Of a stretch of DNA of 64,000 nt, positions 54,016-63,586 are shown in pieces (positions within the stretch are counted from its first letter, which is position 1; every line of letters begins with the position of its first letter). Source of the stretch: Rhodospirillum centenum SW (GTDB taxonomy: Bacteria > Pseudomonadota > Alphaproteobacteria > Azospirillales > Azospirillaceae); the NCBI RefSeq assembly GCF_000016185.1, contig NC_011420.2, positions 1,012,501 through 1,076,500 on the forward strand, in the 5' to 3' direction. The notes under the pieces are model-generated. The model saw nothing but the letters and a program-made list of their open reading frames with translations, was not told where the DNA came from and did not search any database. Made by a program: the position numbers and the translations under genes.

Positions 54016-55325
54016 GAGCGCTGACGGATCGGATGTCCTATTCGATCTTCGCCGTGCTGGTCGGCGGCATCCTGCTGTCGCAGGCCATCGCGCTCGGCCT
54101 CTACCGCACGGACAGGGCCGAGGCCGTGGCCGACGCGGAAGGGGGGCAGCTCGCCAACTGCCTGGACGGCATGGTCGGCGCCATCGAGGAGCAGCCGCCC
54201 GAGGTGCGCTCGATGATCCTGCGCAACCTCAAGGAACGGCAGGTGACGATCCGCACCAACGCCGGTCACGAGGTGGTGCTGGACGTCTACGAGCGCAGCA
54301 GCCTGCCCAAGCGGGACATTTCCCCGGCCATCTCCGTGCCGCCGTTCGGGCTGGTCACGACCCCGCCGCCGGAGCCGAAGACGATCCAGGTCAGCCGCCA
54401 GATGAAGGACGGCACCTGGATGAAGTTCTACGCCCCGGTGACGGCGACGGACGCCCTGCGCGAACCGGGCTTCCTGGCGTCGCTGGCCGGCAGCGCCGCC
54501 GTCGCCATCCTGCTCTCGGCCTGGGTTCTGGGCTTCACGACGCGGCCGTTGCGCCGCTTCGCCGCCGCCGCCGACCGGCTGGGCGTGGACATGAATGCGC
54601 CGTCGCTGGACGAGGCCGGCCCGCGCGAGGTGCGGCTCGCCGCCAGCGCCTTCAACAAGATGCAGCGACGGCTCAAGGCCTTCGTGGAGGACCGTACGCG
54701 CATGCTGGCGGCGATCAGCCACGATCTGCGCACGCCGCTGACCCGCATGCGCCTGCGCGCCGAGTTCATCGACGACGACACGGTGCGCGAGAAGATGCTG
54801 GAGGACCTCCAGGAGATGGAGGCCATGATCGGCGCCACGCTGGCCTTCGCCCGCGAAGAGGCGAGCCAGGAGGCGATCGAGCCGCTGGATCTCGGTTCAC
54901 TGGTGGCCAAGCTGGCCGAGTCCGCCCGTGAGGCCGGGCACCCCGTCGGCCTGCTCCCGCCCGCCCGCCCGGTGCGGATCATGGGCCGGCGCACCGCGCT
55001 GAAACGCGCCCTGGGCAACCTGATGGACAACGCCGTGAAGTACGGCGGTGCCGCGGAGGTCGCCCTGACCTGCACGGGGGAGAGCGTCGTCGTCACCATC
55101 GACGATCACGGTCCGGGCATTCCGGAGGCGGAGATGGAGAACGTGTTCCGTCCGTTCTACCGGCTGGAGGCGTCGCGCTCCCGCGATACCGGCGGGACCG
55201 GGCTGGGCCTGTCCGTCGCCAACGACGTGGTCCGCGCCCATGGCGGGGAGATCCGGCTGTCGAACCGGCCGGAAGGGGGGCTGCGGGTCGCCGTCGTGCT
55301 GCCGCTGGAGACGGCGGGGCGTTGA
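54012..55325 (+). CDS. EnvZ-type sensor histidine kinase
   Basis: A 437-residue membrane kinase. TM1 is about 9-31; a periplasmic domain of about 120 residues and TM2 (about 157-178, GSAAVAILLSAWVLGF) follow, then HAMP (TTRPLRRFAAAADRLG). The H box is LAAISHDLRTPLTRMRLRAE, the N box NLMDNAVKYGG, and the G boxes DDHGPGIPE and GGTGLGLSVANDVV. Partner of the response regulator whose stop overlaps its start. The stimulus is unknown. Confidence 0.94.
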   Translation: MRALTDRMSYSIFAVLVGGILLSQAIALGLYRTDRAEAVADAEGGQLANCLDGMVGAIEEQPPEVRSMILRNLKERQVTIRTNAGHEVVLDVYERSSLPKRDISPAISVPPFGLVTTPPPEPKTIQVSRQMKDGTWMKFYAPVTATDALREPGFLASLAGSAAVAILLSAWVLGFTTRPLRRFAAAADRLGVDMNAPSLDEAGPREVRLAASAFNKMQRRLKAFVEDRTRMLAAISHDLRTPLTRMRLRAEFIDDDTVREKMLEDLQEMEAMIGATLAFAREEASQEAIEPLDLGSLVAKLAESAREAGHPVGLLPPARPVRIMGRRTALKRALGNLMDNAVKYGGAAEVALTCTGESVVVTIDDHGPGIPEAEMENVFRPFYRLEASRSRDTGGTGLGLSVANDVVRAHGGEIRLSNRPEGGLRVAVVLPLETAGR

Positions 55326-55445
55326 GACAGGCCGGCCGTGACAGGCCGGATTCCCTCCGGTTTTCGCCTGCTGGCGGGTAGTGTGGCGGCGTACCATCTG
55401 ATAGGGTGCGCGCTTCTGTCCGCGAGGCCCCAGGAACCGATCCCG

Positions 55446-56642
55446 ATGCCGATCCTGAACCGCATTGCCGAGTTCCATGACGAGATGACCGCGTGGCGCC
55501 GGGACTTCCACGCCCATCCGGAAATCGCCTTCGAGGAACACCGGACCTCGGCCACCGTCGCCGCGAAGCTGGAGGAATGGGGGATCGAGGTCCACCGCGG
55601 CATCGCGGGTACCGGCGTCGTCGGCGTCCTGCATGGTGCCGGCGGACCCACCGGGCGCTCGATCGGGCTGCGCGCCGACATGGATGCCCTGCCGATGGAG
55701 GAGGGCAACGGCTTCGCCCACCGCTCCACCGTGCCGGGCAAGATGCATGGCTGCGGTCACGACGGCCACACCACCATGCTGCTGGGGGCCGCAAAGTATC
55801 TGGCCGAGACGCGGCGGTTCGACGGCACCGTGCATTTCATCTTCCAGCCGGCGGAGGAAGGGGCCGGCGGCGGCAAGCGCATGGTGGAGGAGGGGCTGTT
55901 CCGGCGCTTCCCGTGCGACATGGTCTTCGGCCTGCACAACTGGCCGGAGCTGGAACCGGGACGCATGGCGGTCCGCAGCGGCCCGGTGATGGCCGGCGCC
56001 GACAAGTTCGAGATCACGGTCACGGGGCACGGCGGCCACGCCGCCCTGCCGCACCATACCGTGGACCCCGTCGTGGTCGCGGCCCAGATGGTGCTGGCGA
56101 TCCAGACCCTGGTCAGCCGCAATGTCAGCCCCACGGAAGCCGGTGTCGTCTCCGTCACCCAGATCCAGGCGGGCAGCGCCTTCAACGTCATCCCGGGCGA
56201 GGTGGTGCTGCGCGGCACCGTCCGCGCCCTGACCAACGAGGTCCGCACCCTGCTGGAGTCCGGCCTGCGCCGGATCGTGGACACGCTGCCGGCCGCCTTC
56301 GGCGCCGAGGCGTCGCTGAACTACATCGCCGGCTATCCGCCCACCATCAACGCCGCCGATCCCAGCGAGCTGTCCGCCGCGGTGGCGGCGACGCTGCTGG
56401 GGACCGAGCGGGTGCTGCGCGATGTCGGACCCAGCATGGGGGCGGAGGATTTCGCCTTCATGCTGAACGAACGGCCGGGCAGCTATGCCTGGATCGGCCA
56501 GGGCGGCTCGGCGCTCGGCTGCATGCTTCACAATGCGCGCTATGACTTCAACGACGAGATCCTGCCCATCGGTGCCAGCTACTGGGCGCTCCTGGTGGAG
56601 ACGGCCCTGCCGCGGGAAGATGCGCGTGCCGCTGCGGAATGA
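55446..56642 (+). CDS. M20-family amidohydrolase (hippurate hydrolase-like)
   Basis: A 398-residue zinc/manganese aminoacylase. Metal-site motifs: RDFHAHPEIAFEEHRTS, LRADMDALPMEE, MHGCGHDGHTTMLLG, FQPAEEGAGGGKRMVEEG and, near the end, GPSMGAEDFAFML. The cysteine in HGCGHDGH is a metal ligand in this subgroup. It cleaves N-acyl amino acids or hippurate-like amides; the substrate is unspecified. ATG 55446 (MPILNRIAEF) starts the conserved domain. Confidence 0.92.
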   Translation: MPILNRIAEFHDEMTAWRRDFHAHPEIAFEEHRTSATVAAKLEEWGIEVHRGIAGTGVVGVLHGAGGPTGRSIGLRADMDALPMEEGNGFAHRSTVPGKMHGCGHDGHTTMLLGAAKYLAETRRFDGTVHFIFQPAEEGAGGGKRMVEEGLFRRFPCDMVFGLHNWPELEPGRMAVRSGPVMAGADKFEITVTGHGGHAALPHHTVDPVVVAAQMVLAIQTLVSRNVSPTEAGVVSVTQIQAGSAFNVIPGEVVLRGTVRALTNEVRTLLESGLRRIVDTLPAAFGAEASLNYIAGYPPTINAADPSELSAAVAATLLGTERVLRDVGPSMGAEDFAFMLNERPGSYAWIGQGGSALGCMLHNARYDFNDEILPIGASYWALLVETALPREDARAAAE

Positions 56643-57150
56643 GGGCCGGCGGGCGCCGCTGCCGGCGCTCTGCCTGCTGCTGACCGGAAGCCTGACCGGG
56701 TGCGCCTCGGCCACCAACTGGCTGGCCGGCGAGCCTCCCCCGGCGGTGATGGCGGAGATGCGGGACATCGCCTCTCCCGGTCTGGTCGGCCGCGGCTCCT
56801 GGACGGGAGCCGTCAGCAACGCCCAGAGCGCCGGCTTCCTGGTCGCCCGGACGGAGGCCGAGTGGCGGGCGCTCTGGGATCTGGTCGGCCAGCCGGCCCC
56901 GGCGAAGCTGCCGGACCGGCTGATGGCATTGGCGGTCTTCCTCGGCACGCGGACGACCACGGGCTACGGGGTGGAGATCGTCGATGTCCGGCTGGAGCGC
57001 CGGCCGGGGCAGCGCGACCGCCTGCTGGTGCGCTACCGCGAGACGGAGCCGCCGCCCGGCGGCGCCCGGGCGCAGATGCTGACCTCGCCCTACACCATCG
57101 TCATGGTCGATCGCAGCGAGGCCGCGGCCCGCTATTCCCGCGTGCCGTGA
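56620..57150 (+). CDS. PrcB-domain lipoprotein
   Basis: A 176-residue lipoprotein from ATG 56620, overlapping the M20 gene by 23 bp. The signal segment ends in the lipobox LTGC. The C-terminal half matches the PrcB C-terminal domain pattern: [47 protein letters not shown]. In treponemes the namesake forms part of a chymotrypsin-like protease complex; in proteobacteria the role is unknown. The overlap suggests co-translation with the hydrolase. Confidence 0.78.
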   Translation: MRVPLRNEGRRAPLPALCLLLTGSLTGCASATNWLAGEPPPAVMAEMRDIASPGLVGRGSWTGAVSNAQSAGFLVARTEAEWRALWDLVGQPAPAKLPDRLMALAVFLGTRTTTGYGVEIVDVRLERRPGQRDRLLVRYRETEPPPGGARAQMLTSPYTIVMVDRSEAAARYSRVP

Positions 57151-57151
57151 G

Positions 57152-57175
57152 GGGCGGCGGCCCGCGCCGCCGCCC
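57152..57175. terminator. bidirectional hairpin between convergent genes
   Basis: GGGCGGCGG (57152-57160) and CCGCCGCCC (57167-57175), a perfect 9-bp stem with a 6-nt loop, between the PrcB-domain lipoprotein and DUF885 genes. Confidence 0.6.
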
Positions 57176-57181
57176 GACGGT

Positions 57182-59002
57182 TCACGCCTTGGTCGCGGCG
57201 ATCCAGTCGTCCACGATCTCTTCCAGGATCGCCAGCGGCACCGCCCCGTTCCGCAGCACCGTGTCGTGGAAGGCGCGGATGTCGAAGCGCCCGCCCAGCG
57301 CGGTCCGGGCCTTCTCCCGCAGGTCCAGGATCTTCAGCATTCCGATCATGTAGGCGCAGGCCTGGCCGGGAATGGCGATGTAGCGGTCCACCTCGCGCGC
57401 GGCCGTCTCCCGCGCGAAGGAGGAGTTGGCGACGAAGTAGTCGGTCGCCTGCTCCCGCGTCCAGCGCCGGGCATGGATGCCGGTGTCCACGACCAGCCGG
57501 ATCGCCCGCCACAGCTCGAAGGAGAGGCGGCCGAAATCGGCGTAGGGGTCCTTGTAGAAGCCCAGTTCCTTCGGCAGCCGCTCGCTGTAGAGGCCCCAGC
57601 CCTCGACATAGGCGGTGGGGGAGGCGAAGCGGCGGAAGGCCGGCAGATCGGTCAGCTCCTGCGCGATGGAGATCTGGAGGTGGTGACCCGGGATCGCCTC
57701 GTGGAAGGCCAGCACTTCGAGCTGGTAGAGGGGCATCTCCTTCATGTTGGAGAAGTTGACGTAGTAGATGCCGGGGCGCGAACCGTCCGGCGTTCCCGGC
57801 CCGTACTGGGCGATGGCACGGCTGCCTTCCAGGTACGGGTCGAAGCGCTGCACGCTCACGCGGGCCTTCGGCTTGATCCCGAACTGTCCGTCCAGCGCCG
57901 CCTCCACCTCGGTCAGCACCCGCCGCGCCTCCGCGAGATAGGCGTCGTGCCCCTCCGGCGTGCCGGGCAGGTAGAAGCGCGGGTCGTCGCGCAGGAACCG
58001 GAAGAAGTCCTGGAGGCTGCCGGTGAAGCCGGTCTGCGCCATGATGGCGTGCATGTCGCGGTGGATGCGCGCCACCTCGCGCAGGCCGGTCTCGTGCACC
58101 TCGTCCGGGGACAGGTCCAGCGTGGTGTGCCGCTTCAGGCAGGCGCGGTAGTAGGCGTCGCCCTCCGGCAGTTTCCAGACGCCGTCATTCTCGTCCGCCC
58201 GGCCGTGCAGGGCCTCCACATAGTCGGCCAGCCGGCGGTAGGCCGGGCCGAAGGACTCCGCCAGCGCCGTCCTGGCCGCCGCCAGGAGGGTGTCCTTCTC
58301 CGCCGGGGGCAGGTCCAGGGCGGCGATGTCCTTGCGGATGTCCGCCAGCAGCGACGAGTCCGTGGCGCTGCCGTCGAAGGGCGCGCCCTCCAGCGTTCCC
58401 AGGATGGCGCCCAGCGACTTCAGGACGGAGAATTTCGGCGGGATGGCGCCCAGGGCCGCCCGTGTCTCCGCCATGGCGATGGTCTGGTCCACGGCCGCGG
58501 GCAGGGCGCGCACCCGCGCCATCCAGGCGTCCACGTCGGCCCGGTTCCGGATCGGCTGGATGTCCGTCAGCATGGCCGGGAAGGACAGGTGGCGGCCGTA
58601 GAAATGCTCCAGCGGATAGTCGTGCAGCCGCCAGCGGTGGTCCTCCAGCGCCTGCCGGGCGGCATGGTCGTAGAGCCGCACGTTCAGCCGGTCGGCCGGG
58701 GACAGGTCCGCGGACCCGGCCAGCGCCCGGAGCTGCTCCAGCCGGGTCCGGACCAGGGCCGCGGATTCGTCGGCCACGGCGTCGGAGACGTCATCCCAGC
58801 GGTCGTTGCCCGCGCCGGGCCAGCGCAGATAGGTCTGGCTCTCCGGGCTGCGGGCCATCTGCTCGGCCCAGGTCTCCTCGAAGAAGGCGGCGAGCCGGGG
58901 ATCGTCCGCCGCGCGCGCTCGCCCGGGCAGGCCGGTGGCGGCGGTCAGTGCGACGGCGGCGGTGCCGCGCAGGAAGCTGCGGCGGGTGAGGTCGAGAGGC
59001 AT
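57182..59002 (-). CDS. exported DUF885-family metallopeptidase
   Basis: A 606-residue protein with a Tat-type signal ([19 protein letters not shown]), so folded export is likely. The DUF885 zinc motif is HEAIPGHH (within [19 protein letters not shown]), with the downstream glutamate probably in [12 protein letters not shown]. Conserved GIYYVNFSN precedes the zinc motif. DUF885 proteins are believed to be periplasmic peptidases. ATG 59002 is supported by the signal peptide; the frame is open upstream without one. Confidence 0.9.
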   Translation of the reverse strand: MPLDLTRRSFLRGTAAVALTAATGLPGRARAADDPRLAAFFEETWAEQMARSPESQTYLRWPGAGNDRWDDVSDAVADESAALVRTRLEQLRALAGSADLSPADRLNVRLYDHAARQALEDHRWRLHDYPLEHFYGRHLSFPAMLTDIQPIRNRADVDAWMARVRALPAAVDQTIAMAETRAALGAIPPKFSVLKSLGAILGTLEGAPFDGSATDSSLLADIRKDIAALDLPPAEKDTLLAAARTALAESFGPAYRRLADYVEALHGRADENDGVWKLPEGDAYYRACLKRHTTLDLSPDEVHETGLREVARIHRDMHAIMAQTGFTGSLQDFFRFLRDDPRFYLPGTPEGHDAYLAEARRVLTEVEAALDGQFGIKPKARVSVQRFDPYLEGSRAIAQYGPGTPDGSRPGIYYVNFSNMKEMPLYQLEVLAFHEAIPGHHLQISIAQELTDLPAFRRFASPTAYVEGWGLYSERLPKELGFYKDPYADFGRLSFELWRAIRLVVDTGIHARRWTREQATDYFVANSSFARETAAREVDRYIAIPGQACAYMIGMLKILDLREKARTALGGRFDIRAFHDTVLRNGAVPLAILEEIVDDWIAATKA

Positions 59003-59210
59003 GCCCGTTGGTCCCTGGTCCGGTCGCCGGTCACGCTGCCGGCCTGCCGCCGAGGCTAGACGGGCGGAGCGCCGCCGGGCAAGGGCAGGGACGCCACAGG
59101 ACCCCGGCCATGAGATGCCGGTGGTCCGGCGCCTTCCTGGTCGGAACCATCCGGAGGACCAGGCGTTCGCCGGAGGAGCCCCGACGCGGGTCCCCCGGAA
59201 GGAGAGCATG

Positions 59211-59549
59211 ATGAGCGAGATGCCGTCCCTGATCGAACCGCTGTTCGGCGGTGCGCCGAACCTGTCGTTCGGCGAGCGGGCCCTGTACGTCGTCGGTGGC
59301 CTGGGACTGGCCGCTGCGGCGACGAAGCCCCGGCCGAACCCGCTGCTGAACGTGCTGGCGCTCGCCGGCGGCGCCTACCTGACCCTGGGCGGCTATTACG
59401 GCCGCTGCCCGGTGCGCAGCGCCCTGTCCGGCGATCCGGATGGCCGTCCCTCCCTGGGGCACCAGCGCGGCACAGACCGCGACAGCGGCGACGGCGGGGC
59501 GCGATCGTACCGGGAGTACGGCCGCTCCCCGGCCATGGCGGAGGACTGA
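59211..59549 (+). CDS. DUF2892-type small membrane protein
   Basis: A 112-residue protein. AAGGAG at 59199-59204 fits ATG 59211 better than the adjacent ATG 59208. Two hydrophobic segments (ALYVVGGLGLAAAAT and NVLALAGGAYLTLGGYYG) end in GRCPV, the DUF2892 pattern (ER-start, two helices, G-x-CP). The hydrophilic tail is Asp/Gly/Arg-rich. The function is unknown; family members are often fused to rhodaneses. Confidence 0.78.
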   Translation: MSEMPSLIEPLFGGAPNLSFGERALYVVGGLGLAAAATKPRPNPLLNVLALAGGAYLTLGGYYGRCPVRSALSGDPDGRPSLGHQRGTDRDSGDGGARSYREYGRSPAMAED

Positions 59550-59617
59550 CGGGCCGGAACCCGGCGGCCGGGAACGATCCCGACCGTCGGGTGCCCGTCT
59601 CCTGCGGGAGCGGCCGG

Positions 59618-60259
59618 TCAGATATCGTCGAAGCCGCTGTCGTCGAAGCCGCCGTCATCCCAGCCCGCCTCGTCGGCGGCCGGTTCCTCGGGCGGGGTGT
59701 CCTCCGCCGGCGGGAGAACCTCGTTCACGGCCTCCTGCGCCATGGCCTCGCCGCCGGAGAAGGCGCTCGCCAGCGCGTTGCCCAGCAGCATGCCGCCGGC
59801 GACGCCCATGGCCGTCTGCAAGGCCCCCGCCATGAAGCCGCCGCCCGGGCGGCCCATCGCGGTGGCGCCCATGGCATTGGGGTTGGCATAGGCGGCGACG
59901 CGCGGATCGCCGTAGGAAGGCGTGGCGGGCTGGCCCCAGGGCGAGCCGGCCTGACGCTGCGGCACGGGTGCCGGCGGCGGCTTCGGCCCGCCCCCGAACA
60001 GGCCGCCGAAGATGCCGCCCGTGCTGGCGGGGCGCTCGCGGAGCTGGCGCTCCAGTTCCTCCGTGCGGGTCTGCGCCGTCGCCAGCGCCTGTTCCAGCAT
60101 CACGATGGCCTGTGCCATCAGGTACGGGGCGGCCGGCTGGCGCGCGATCTGGTCGCGGATATGCGCCTCGGCTTCGGCGTCGCGGGGACCGGACTGCGCC
60201 TCGGCCTGGCGCAGCTTGGTGAACAGCTCGTCGATGATCTGGCGTTCGGTATGGTCCAT
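59618..60259 (-). CDS. DUF2076 protein
   Basis: A 213-residue protein. The helical N-terminus (MDHTERQIIDELFTKLRQAE, AAPYLMAQAIVMLEQAL) is followed by a Pro/Gly/Ala-rich middle containing GGGFMAGALQTAMGVAGGMLLGNAL and an acidic C-terminus with repeated GFDDSGFDD. This is the DUF2076 layout seen across proteobacteria; some members are described as periplasmic ligand-binding-like, but there is no signal peptide here and no established function. ATG 60259 is the start. Confidence 0.85.
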   Translation of the reverse strand: MDHTERQIIDELFTKLRQAEAQSGPRDAEAEAHIRDQIARQPAAPYLMAQAIVMLEQALATAQTRTEELERQLRERPASTGGIFGGLFGGGPKPPPAPVPQRQAGSPWGQPATPSYGDPRVAAYANPNAMGATAMGRPGGGFMAGALQTAMGVAGGMLLGNALASAFSGGEAMAQEAVNEVLPPAEDTPPEEPAADEAGWDDGGFDDSGFDDI

Positions 60260-60611
60260 GGATGTCTCCAGAGAAGGCCCGCAGAACGTCTGTCCGGGGC
60301 ACACGGCGCAGGCCGGTGCCGGACGGGCGGCGGACGAAGATCAGGTCAGGGGAAGGGGCGTCCGGAGGCGGTGCCGCGAACGGCGCCGGGGCTCAGGGTC
60401 TGCGGGTGCCGGGCGGAAACGCCATCAAGTCCCTCCAGGTGCAGTCGCGCCCGTCGGCGCAAGGCAGGTGAAGGGATCCGACATCACGACCACGTCTAAG
60501 TCGCCAGAGGGGCCCGGATCCTGACAGACGGCCTAGATGGGAAGGCTCCCCGATGCCGTCAAGAAGCGATGGCGAAGAAGCCCTCGGCCCTCTGTGGGGA
60601 TGTCCGCCCGA
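60260..60611. other. intergenic region without a recognisable gene
   Basis: About 350 bp between the DUF2076 start and the MotB-like stop, both on the minus strand, so it should contain the DUF2076 promoter and the end of the stator operon. Open frames across it are shadows of GC-rich sequence with no protein-like composition. No tRNA, strong hairpin with T tract or repeat was seen. Confidence 0.5.
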
Positions 60612-61541
60612 TCAGGGGGTGGTGGTGTCCCCGGAAGCCGGCGCGCCGTCGATGACGATCTCCACCCGGCGGTTCATCGCCCAGCGGGCCGGGTCGGTGG
60701 TGAGCGGCCGGCTGTCGGCAAGGCCGGTGGCGCGCAGGCGCTGCGCCGGCACGCCCGCCGCGACAAGGTGGCGGACCACGGCGGCGGCGCGGGCGGCGGA
60801 CAGTTCCCAGTTCGACGGGAAGCGGGTGGTGGCGATGGCGACGGGGTCGGTGTGCCCCTCCACCGTGATCGTCCCCGGCATCCGCGCCAGCATGGGCACC
60901 AGCCGGTCCAGCACCGCCGTGCCCGCCGTCTCCAGTGCGGCGGAGCCGGAGCGGAACAGCACGCGGTCGCGCAGTTCGATGGCGATCCGCCGGTCCTCCA
61001 CCGTGAAGCCGACATCCGGCGGCAGCCCGGCCGCCTCCAGCGCCTGGAGCCACGCCCGGGCCGCGGGCGACAGGGGCGGCGGGGGCGGCCCGTCCGGCGT
61101 CGCCGGTGCCGCGCTCGTCTCCTCGCCCGCCGTTCCCGTCTCGGGGAAGCCGGCCATCGGCACCGTGGGCGCGGGGCCGGGCAGGCTGGGGGCCAGGGTG
61201 ACCGGGGCCGGGGCGAGCGCCGCCGGGGCCGTCTGGTCGGCCAGCACGGTGCGGGCCGGCGGCGGCACGGGCTCTGCCGCCTGGGCCGCCGTCTGGGCTT
61301 CGCCCCCGGCCGTCTCCGGTCCCGGTTCGGGCGGGGCGAGGCGGCCCTGCATGCCCAGGATGGCGATCATGCCCAGGAACACGGTCATCAGCAGGGTGAC
61401 CATGTCCATGTAGCTGATCACCCACTCCTCCGACTCCTCCTGCGCCGCCGGAGCCGCCGGCGGCGGGGTGGTGCGCAGGCCGCGGCCGCGGCGGTTCTCC
61501 CGCCGCGACCCGCGCCGGGGCTCGTCGGTCTCAGACGGCAC
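60612..61541 (-). CDS. motB: MotB/OmpA-domain stator protein
   Basis: A 309-residue stator B subunit. A cytoplasmic basic N-terminus leads to one TM (about 41-65) with the proton-channel aspartate in EWVISYMDMVTLLMTVFLG. A long Pro/Ala-rich periplasmic linker is followed by an OmpA-type peptidoglycan-binding domain (VEGHTDPVAI, NWELSAARAAAVVRHL, NRRVEIVI). GTG 61541 starts within the end of the motA gene (11-bp overlap). Could power flagella or another envelope machine. Confidence 0.88.
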   Translation of the reverse strand: MPSETDEPRRGSRRENRRGRGLRTTPPPAAPAAQEESEEWVISYMDMVTLLMTVFLGMIAILGMQGRLAPPEPGPETAGGEAQTAAQAAEPVPPPARTVLADQTAPAALAPAPVTLAPSLPGPAPTVPMAGFPETGTAGEETSAAPATPDGPPPPPLSPAARAWLQALEAAGLPPDVGFTVEDRRIAIELRDRVLFRSGSAALETAGTAVLDRLVPMLARMPGTITVEGHTDPVAIATTRFPSNWELSAARAAAVVRHLVAAGVPAQRLRATGLADSRPLTTDPARWAMNRRVEIVIDGAPASGDTTTP

Positions 61542-62340
61542 GATGGACCCCGTCGCCGTCGCGGAGATAGGTGCGCAGCAGGTCCTCGATCACCAGGGGC
61601 GAGCGGCCCAGCCGGGTCAGCACCACGCCGTCCATCAGCACGTTCATCATCGCCACCCGCCGGGCGGAGCGCTGTTCCAGCTTGATGGCGATGGGCTTGA
61701 ACACGAGGTTCGCCAGGATCAGCCCGTAGAGCGTGGCCAGCATGGCGACGGCCATGCTGTTGCCGATCAGGCCGATGTCGCCGGACCCGAGCTGCTTGAG
61801 CATGCCGACCATGCCGGCCAGCGTGCCCAAGAGGCCGAAGGCCGGCGCGAAGGAGGCCAGGACACGGAAGACGCGCGACTGCGCCGCGTCCAGTTCCGAC
61901 TGTTTCTGGATGCGCCAGGTCAGGACATGCATCAGATCGTCCAGGTCGGTGTCGTCCACGACGAGCTGGAGGCCCAGGCGCAGGAACGGGTTGCGCACCG
62001 TGCGCACGCGCTCCTCCGCCAGCTTCACCCGCTTCTCGTGCAGCATCCGGGCGACGTCCAGCAGCTCCGCCACGTCGGCGTCGATGGAGACATGTTCCCG
62101 CACGACCGAGGCCAGGGCGCCCAGCGCGTGCCAGATCTCGTCGCCGCGGAAGGCCAGCAGCGCCACGCAGGCGACGCCGCCGACCACGATGACCAGCCCC
62201 TCCTCATTGTAGAAGAAGACGGCGCTGCCGCCGGTGCCGACCACGAACCAGAGCAGCGCCGCCGTCGCCAGCACGCCCAGCACCGTCGTCGCCAGGAATC
62301 CGCCCGTCCGTCCGCCCTTCTTCGCTGCCGCCTGGGGCAC
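61531..62340 (-). CDS. motA: MotA-type stator protein
   Basis: A 269-residue proton-channel subunit with four hydrophobic segments. Signatures: LVIVVGGVACVALLAFRG, FRVLASFAPAFGLLGTLAGMVGMLKQLG, then GNSMAVAMLATLYGLILANLVFKPIAIKL in adjoining segments, which is the MotA/PomA TM3-TM4 pattern. GTG 62340 has GGAGG six bases upstream. Together with the MotB-like gene it forms a two-gene stator operon; no other flagellar gene is nearby. Confidence 0.88.
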   Translation of the reverse strand: MPQAAAKKGGRTGGFLATTVLGVLATAALLWFVVGTGGSAVFFYNEEGLVIVVGGVACVALLAFRGDEIWHALGALASVVREHVSIDADVAELLDVARMLHEKRVKLAEERVRTVRNPFLRLGLQLVVDDTDLDDLMHVLTWRIQKQSELDAAQSRVFRVLASFAPAFGLLGTLAGMVGMLKQLGSGDIGLIGNSMAVAMLATLYGLILANLVFKPIAIKLEQRSARRVAMMNVLMDGVVLTRLGRSPLVIEDLLRTYLRDGDGVHRAV

Positions 62341-62544
62341 GCCGTCCTCCGCAGAAACCCCGCCCTACCCATTTCGGACGTAAGGCAACCGTCCGCCCTG
62401 CGCCGGGAATTCCCAATGATCTGGGTCAAGGGCGGCCCGGTCCGCCGGAACCGCGCGCGGCGGACGCCCCTGCGGCGCGCGATTTACCATTGTGTGGCGT
62501 GCGCCGGACAGGCAGGGTTGCGCCGCAATGCGACCTCTGGGGGC

Positions 62545-63135
62545 ATGTTGTCCGTGATCCGCCCGCTCTATGACTGGACGATGCGTCTGGCCGCCCATCC
62601 TCATGCCCTCTGGGCCCTGGCTGCGGTCAGCTTCGCCGAAAGCTCCTTCTTCCCGATCCCGCCCGACGTGATGCTGATTCCGCTGGTACTCGCCTGCCGG
62701 GAGCGGGCGTTCCTGCTCGCCGGGGTCTGCACTCTGGCGTCCGTCGTCGGCGGCTACTTCGGCTACGCCATCGGCTATTTCCTGTTCGACGGGGTCGGCC
62801 GCCACGTCTTCGACGCCTACGGCCTGATGCCAGCCTACGAGGGCCTCAAGGGCTATTTCGACCAGTACGGCGCCTGGGTCATCATGATCAAGGGCATGAC
62901 GCCGATCCCCTACAAGCTGCTGACCATCGCCAGCGGCGCCCTGCACTTCGACCTGCTGGAGTTCACCACCGCGTCCATAATCTCCCGCAGCGTCCGGTTC
63001 TTCCTGGTCGCGGCATTGCTGTGGAAGTTCGGCGAACCGATCCGGGCCTTCGTCGAGACGCGGCTGACCCTGGTCACGACCCTGTTCGTCATCCTGCTGG
63101 TGGGCGGCTTCCTGGCCGTGGCCCTGATCCGCTGA
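62545..63135 (+). CDS. DedA-family membrane protein (YqaA type)
   Basis: A 196-residue polytopic protein of the DedA/SNARE-associated superfamily. Signatures: WALAAVSFAESSFFPIPPDVMLIPL, GGYFGYAIGYFLF, the KGMTPIPYKLLTIASGALHFD segment and ISRSVRFFLVAALLW. These are the conserved acidic, proline and arginine positions. Family members act in membrane homeostasis and probably lipid flipping. ATG 62545 is chosen; the frame is open far upstream but overlaps the stator genes. Confidence 0.88.
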   Translation: MLSVIRPLYDWTMRLAAHPHALWALAAVSFAESSFFPIPPDVMLIPLVLACRERAFLLAGVCTLASVVGGYFGYAIGYFLFDGVGRHVFDAYGLMPAYEGLKGYFDQYGAWVIMIKGMTPIPYKLLTIASGALHFDLLEFTTASIISRSVRFFLVAALLWKFGEPIRAFVETRLTLVTTLFVILLVGGFLAVALIR

Positions 63136-63212
63136 CGACACCCCCGGCGGCATCCCCTGCGCGGCGCGACCGGCGGCGCGGCGATGCCCGCGCCGGTCGC
63201 GCCGGGGCGCTG

Positions 63213-63395
63213 TCACGCCTGGGGCGGGGTCTGGGACGGCCCCGGCAGGGTCTCGTCGTCCTTGGAGAGCTCGCGCTTGAAGGCCTTCATGCCCTTCGCA
63301 AGGTCACCCATGGCGCGCGGCAGCTTCCCGGCGCCGAAGACGACCAGGACGACGCCCAGCACCACCACCCAGTGCAGCCAACTGAAACCGCCCAT
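63213..63395 (-). CDS. tatA: Sec-independent translocase subunit TatA
   Basis: A 60-residue TatA/E protein. One TM helix ([21 protein letters not shown]) has the hinge [21 protein letters not shown], and an amphipathic helix and an acidic/Pro-rich tail follow. It forms the channel of the twin-arginine export system. tatB and tatC are not adjacent in the window. Confidence 0.93.
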   Translation of the reverse strand: MGGFSWLHWVVVLGVVLVVFGAGKLPRAMGDLAKGMKAFKRELSKDDETLPGPSQTPPQA

Positions 63396-63527
63396 CTCTC
63401 AACCTCCATGCATGGAGCGCGGAGCATACACCCGCGTGAAGTCGCGGGAAATCTCCGGCTCTCCTGTCTCTCCTAATGGTCATCCCCGGACCGGCCGCCG
63501 TCCCGGGCCGGCCTCCCGGATGAAGGA

Positions 63528-63558
63528 CGCCCGCGGGAGCAGGGCGCTCCCGCGGGCG
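63528..63558 (-). terminator. terminator of the second secF
   Basis: Perfect 13-bp arms CGCCCGCGGGAGC (63528-63540) and GCTCCCGCGGGCG (63546-63558) with a 5-nt loop. In the minus direction TCCTTCATC follows. It starts 28 bp after the secF stop. Confidence 0.7.
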
Positions 63559-63586
63559 GTTCTTCGGTCAGGGCAAGGCGCGGGGC

